A DNA stretch of 64,000 nt from NCBI GenBank assembly GCA_003963145.1, contig RXJJ01000002.1:238909-302908 (forward strand), given 5' to 3'. Of the stretch, positions 62,888 through 64,000 are shown piece after piece. The notes under the pieces were generated by a model that was not told the origin of the DNA, made no database searches, and saw nothing but the letters and a program-made list of their open reading frames with translations. Position 1 is the stretch's first letter. Each line of letters starts with the position of its first letter. Both the position numbers and the translations under genes were made by a program. Origin of the DNA: Bradyrhizobiaceae bacterium (lineage in GTDB: Bacteria > Pseudomonadota > Alphaproteobacteria > Rhizobiales > Xanthobacteraceae).

Positions 62888-63937
62888 TCAGGTCATCTCG
62901 GCGATCAGCTGGTCGATGTCGAGGGAGGATCGCCGGCCGATGTCATCGGCATGCTCCGTCAGAAAGACCTCGGCGGACTTGCGGCCCTCGTCGCGCAGCA
63001 TGGTGAGAAAATCCAGCTCTGCATTCAGCTTCGAGGAGTAGCCGAGCTTGGTCATCACGGGATTGCGCACAACATGAACGCGCATGCGGGCCCACTCGGC
63101 GCCCTCGCCGTGATCGGGCGCGTTCTGGCGCAATAGCGCCATCATGTGCAATTCCTTGATCGTCACCGCGTTGAACGACACTTCGTTGAGACGGTTGAAG
63201 ATCTCCTGCGGCGTCGTCGGCGTGCCGGGGCGCTCGATCGGATTGATCGGGATCAGGATGGTGTCGTCGGACACGAGTTCATTAACCAGGGGGGCCAGCG
63301 TCGGATTGCCGGAATAGCCGCCGTCCCAGTAGCTCTCGCCGTCGATCTCGACGGCCTGAAACAGCGTCGGCAGACAGGCCGAGGCCATCAGCACTTCCGG
63401 CTTCATGTCGGCGTTACGGAACACGCGCGGGCGGCCCGTTCTCACATTGGTCGCCGTGATGAAAATCTTGATCGGCGAACTGCGCAGCCGGTCGAAGTCG
63501 ATCTCTTCGTCGAGGATCGGCGCCAGCGCGTTATTGTTGGCCGGATTGAGCTGATAGGGCGAGAACATCCGGGTCATCATGTCGCTGAACAGAAACATCG
63601 GAGAATTGTCCAGCGACCAGCGGCCGAGCATGCGGTCCAGCGGCGTGCGCTTGAACGGGCTGAAGGTGGCCGCTTCGGCCACATGCCGCCAATAACTGTC
63701 CAGAGCCTTGCGCGCGCCCTCCGCGCCGCCTGCGGTGTAGCCGTCCACCAGCACCGCGGCGTTCATCGCACCGGCGGACGTGCCGGAAACGCCTTCGAGC
63801 TTGAGCCATGGCTCCTCGAGCAAGCGATCGAGCACACCCCAGGTGAACGCGCCATGCGAGCCGCCGCCCTGGAGCGCAAAATCGATGAGAACCGGCTGGC
63901 GTTCCTGTCTGTCCGTGCCGCCAGTCTCTGAACTCAT
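62888..63937 (-). CDS. Patatin-like phospholipase
   Basis: The 349-residue lipid hydrolase has the oxyanion loop QGGGSHGAFTWGVLD, the nucleophile elbow GVSGTSAGAMNAA (Ser in GTSAG, about residue 54) and the dyad Asp in WDGGYSGNP. No signal peptide is present; it should act in the cytoplasm or at the inner membrane. The C-terminal ~100 residues are helical. The substrate may be phospholipid or a polyester storage-related ester, going by the neighbouring GntP gene. Confidence 0.9.
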   Translation of the reverse strand: MSSETGGTDRQERQPVLIDFALQGGGSHGAFTWGVLDRLLEEPWLKLEGVSGTSAGAMNAAVLVDGYTAGGAEGARKALDSYWRHVAEAATFSPFKRTPLDRMLGRWSLDNSPMFLFSDMMTRMFSPYQLNPANNNALAPILDEEIDFDRLRSSPIKIFITATNVRTGRPRVFRNADMKPEVLMASACLPTLFQAVEIDGESYWDGGYSGNPTLAPLVNELVSDDTILIPINPIERPGTPTTPQEIFNRLNEVSFNAVTIKELHMMALLRQNAPDHGEGAEWARMRVHVVRNPVMTKLGYSSKLNAELDFLTMLRDEGRKSAEVFLTEHADDIGRRSSLDIDQLIAEMT

Positions 63938-64000
63938 CTCGAATACTCCCGGCCGAGTTTGACTCGCCGTTTCATTTGTACGACGCGGGCGGCGAAGTCC

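Noticed and set aside
61384..63006. A 540-codon open frame on the plus strand
   Set aside because: It is antisense to the GntP and patatin genes; its protein is His/Arg/Asp-rich without any motif.

Overview
The window is a high-GC, densely packed chromosomal segment of an alphaproteobacterium, most likely of the Bradyrhizobium / Rhodopseudomonas / Afipia / Nitrobacter group. Pointers to this group are the AapJQMP amino-acid transporter, a eukaryote-type glutamine synthetase II paired with a DUF2735 (GstI-like) small gene, a DUF6481 protein, a pentapeptide MxKDx protein, an NDUFS4-like complex I accessory protein, and a short protein carrying the alphaproteobacterial porin signature. The assignment rests on gene content, not on a database search.

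Layout. 1-4.95 kb: end of an unknown gene, an LprI-like exported protein, two small unknown genes, tRNA-Asn and tRNA-Cys, a GT8 glycosyltransferase followed by an exported trypsin-like protein with Thr in place of the catalytic Ser, and a DTW-domain protein. 5.0-16.0 kb (minus): a drug-efflux operon of outer-membrane factor, periplasmic adaptor and two MdtB/MdtC-type RND pumps, followed by a BacA-like ABC transporter. 16.5-24.8 kb: cyclopropane fatty acid synthase, cysteine synthase, the aap operon and cystathionine beta-lyase. 24.8-29.7 kb: a likely lipid A or envelope-glycan modification cluster (ArnT-like GT39, PAP2 phosphatase, DPM1-like GT2, LAB_N membrane protein), with a nearby LpxO-like hydroxylase. 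29.7-37.0 kb: alpha-2-macroglobulin and penicillin-binding protein 1C. 37.2-38.8 kb: tRNA-Arg, then an AT-richer patch with an acyltransferase and a decayed methyltransferase. 38.8-44.5 kb: small genes, a solute-binding protein, the nitrogen pair glnII/gstI-like, glutaminase, and repeat-containing small proteins. 44.8-47.8 kb: a TRAP transporter. 48.3-53.6 kb: opgC, then an AT-richer insert (TupA-like ATP-grasp, OafA-like acyltransferase, unknown membrane protein) marked by a second copy of the opgC 3' end, ending near tRNA-Pro. 53.7-64 kb: DUF192, a double cold-shock protein, a sirtuin, several small proteins, a three-gene surface-sugar group, glyoxalase I, a 26-residue membrane protein, a GntP permease and a patatin.

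Themes. Much of the window concerns the cell envelope: efflux, lipid A and phospholipid modification, periplasmic glucan decoration, peptidoglycan repair and surface polysaccharide. A second theme is nitrogen and sulfur metabolism (glnII with a sigma-54 promoter, glutaminase, aap, cysK, metC). The observations most worth following are the duplicated opgC tail around an acquired segment, the glnII/gstI-like control region, the Ser-to-Thr trypsin-like protein, a porin-signature miniprotein, and two terminators that are both followed by tandem repeats of a T-rich TTGGG unit. No transposase, integrase, CRISPR array or phage gene was seen.
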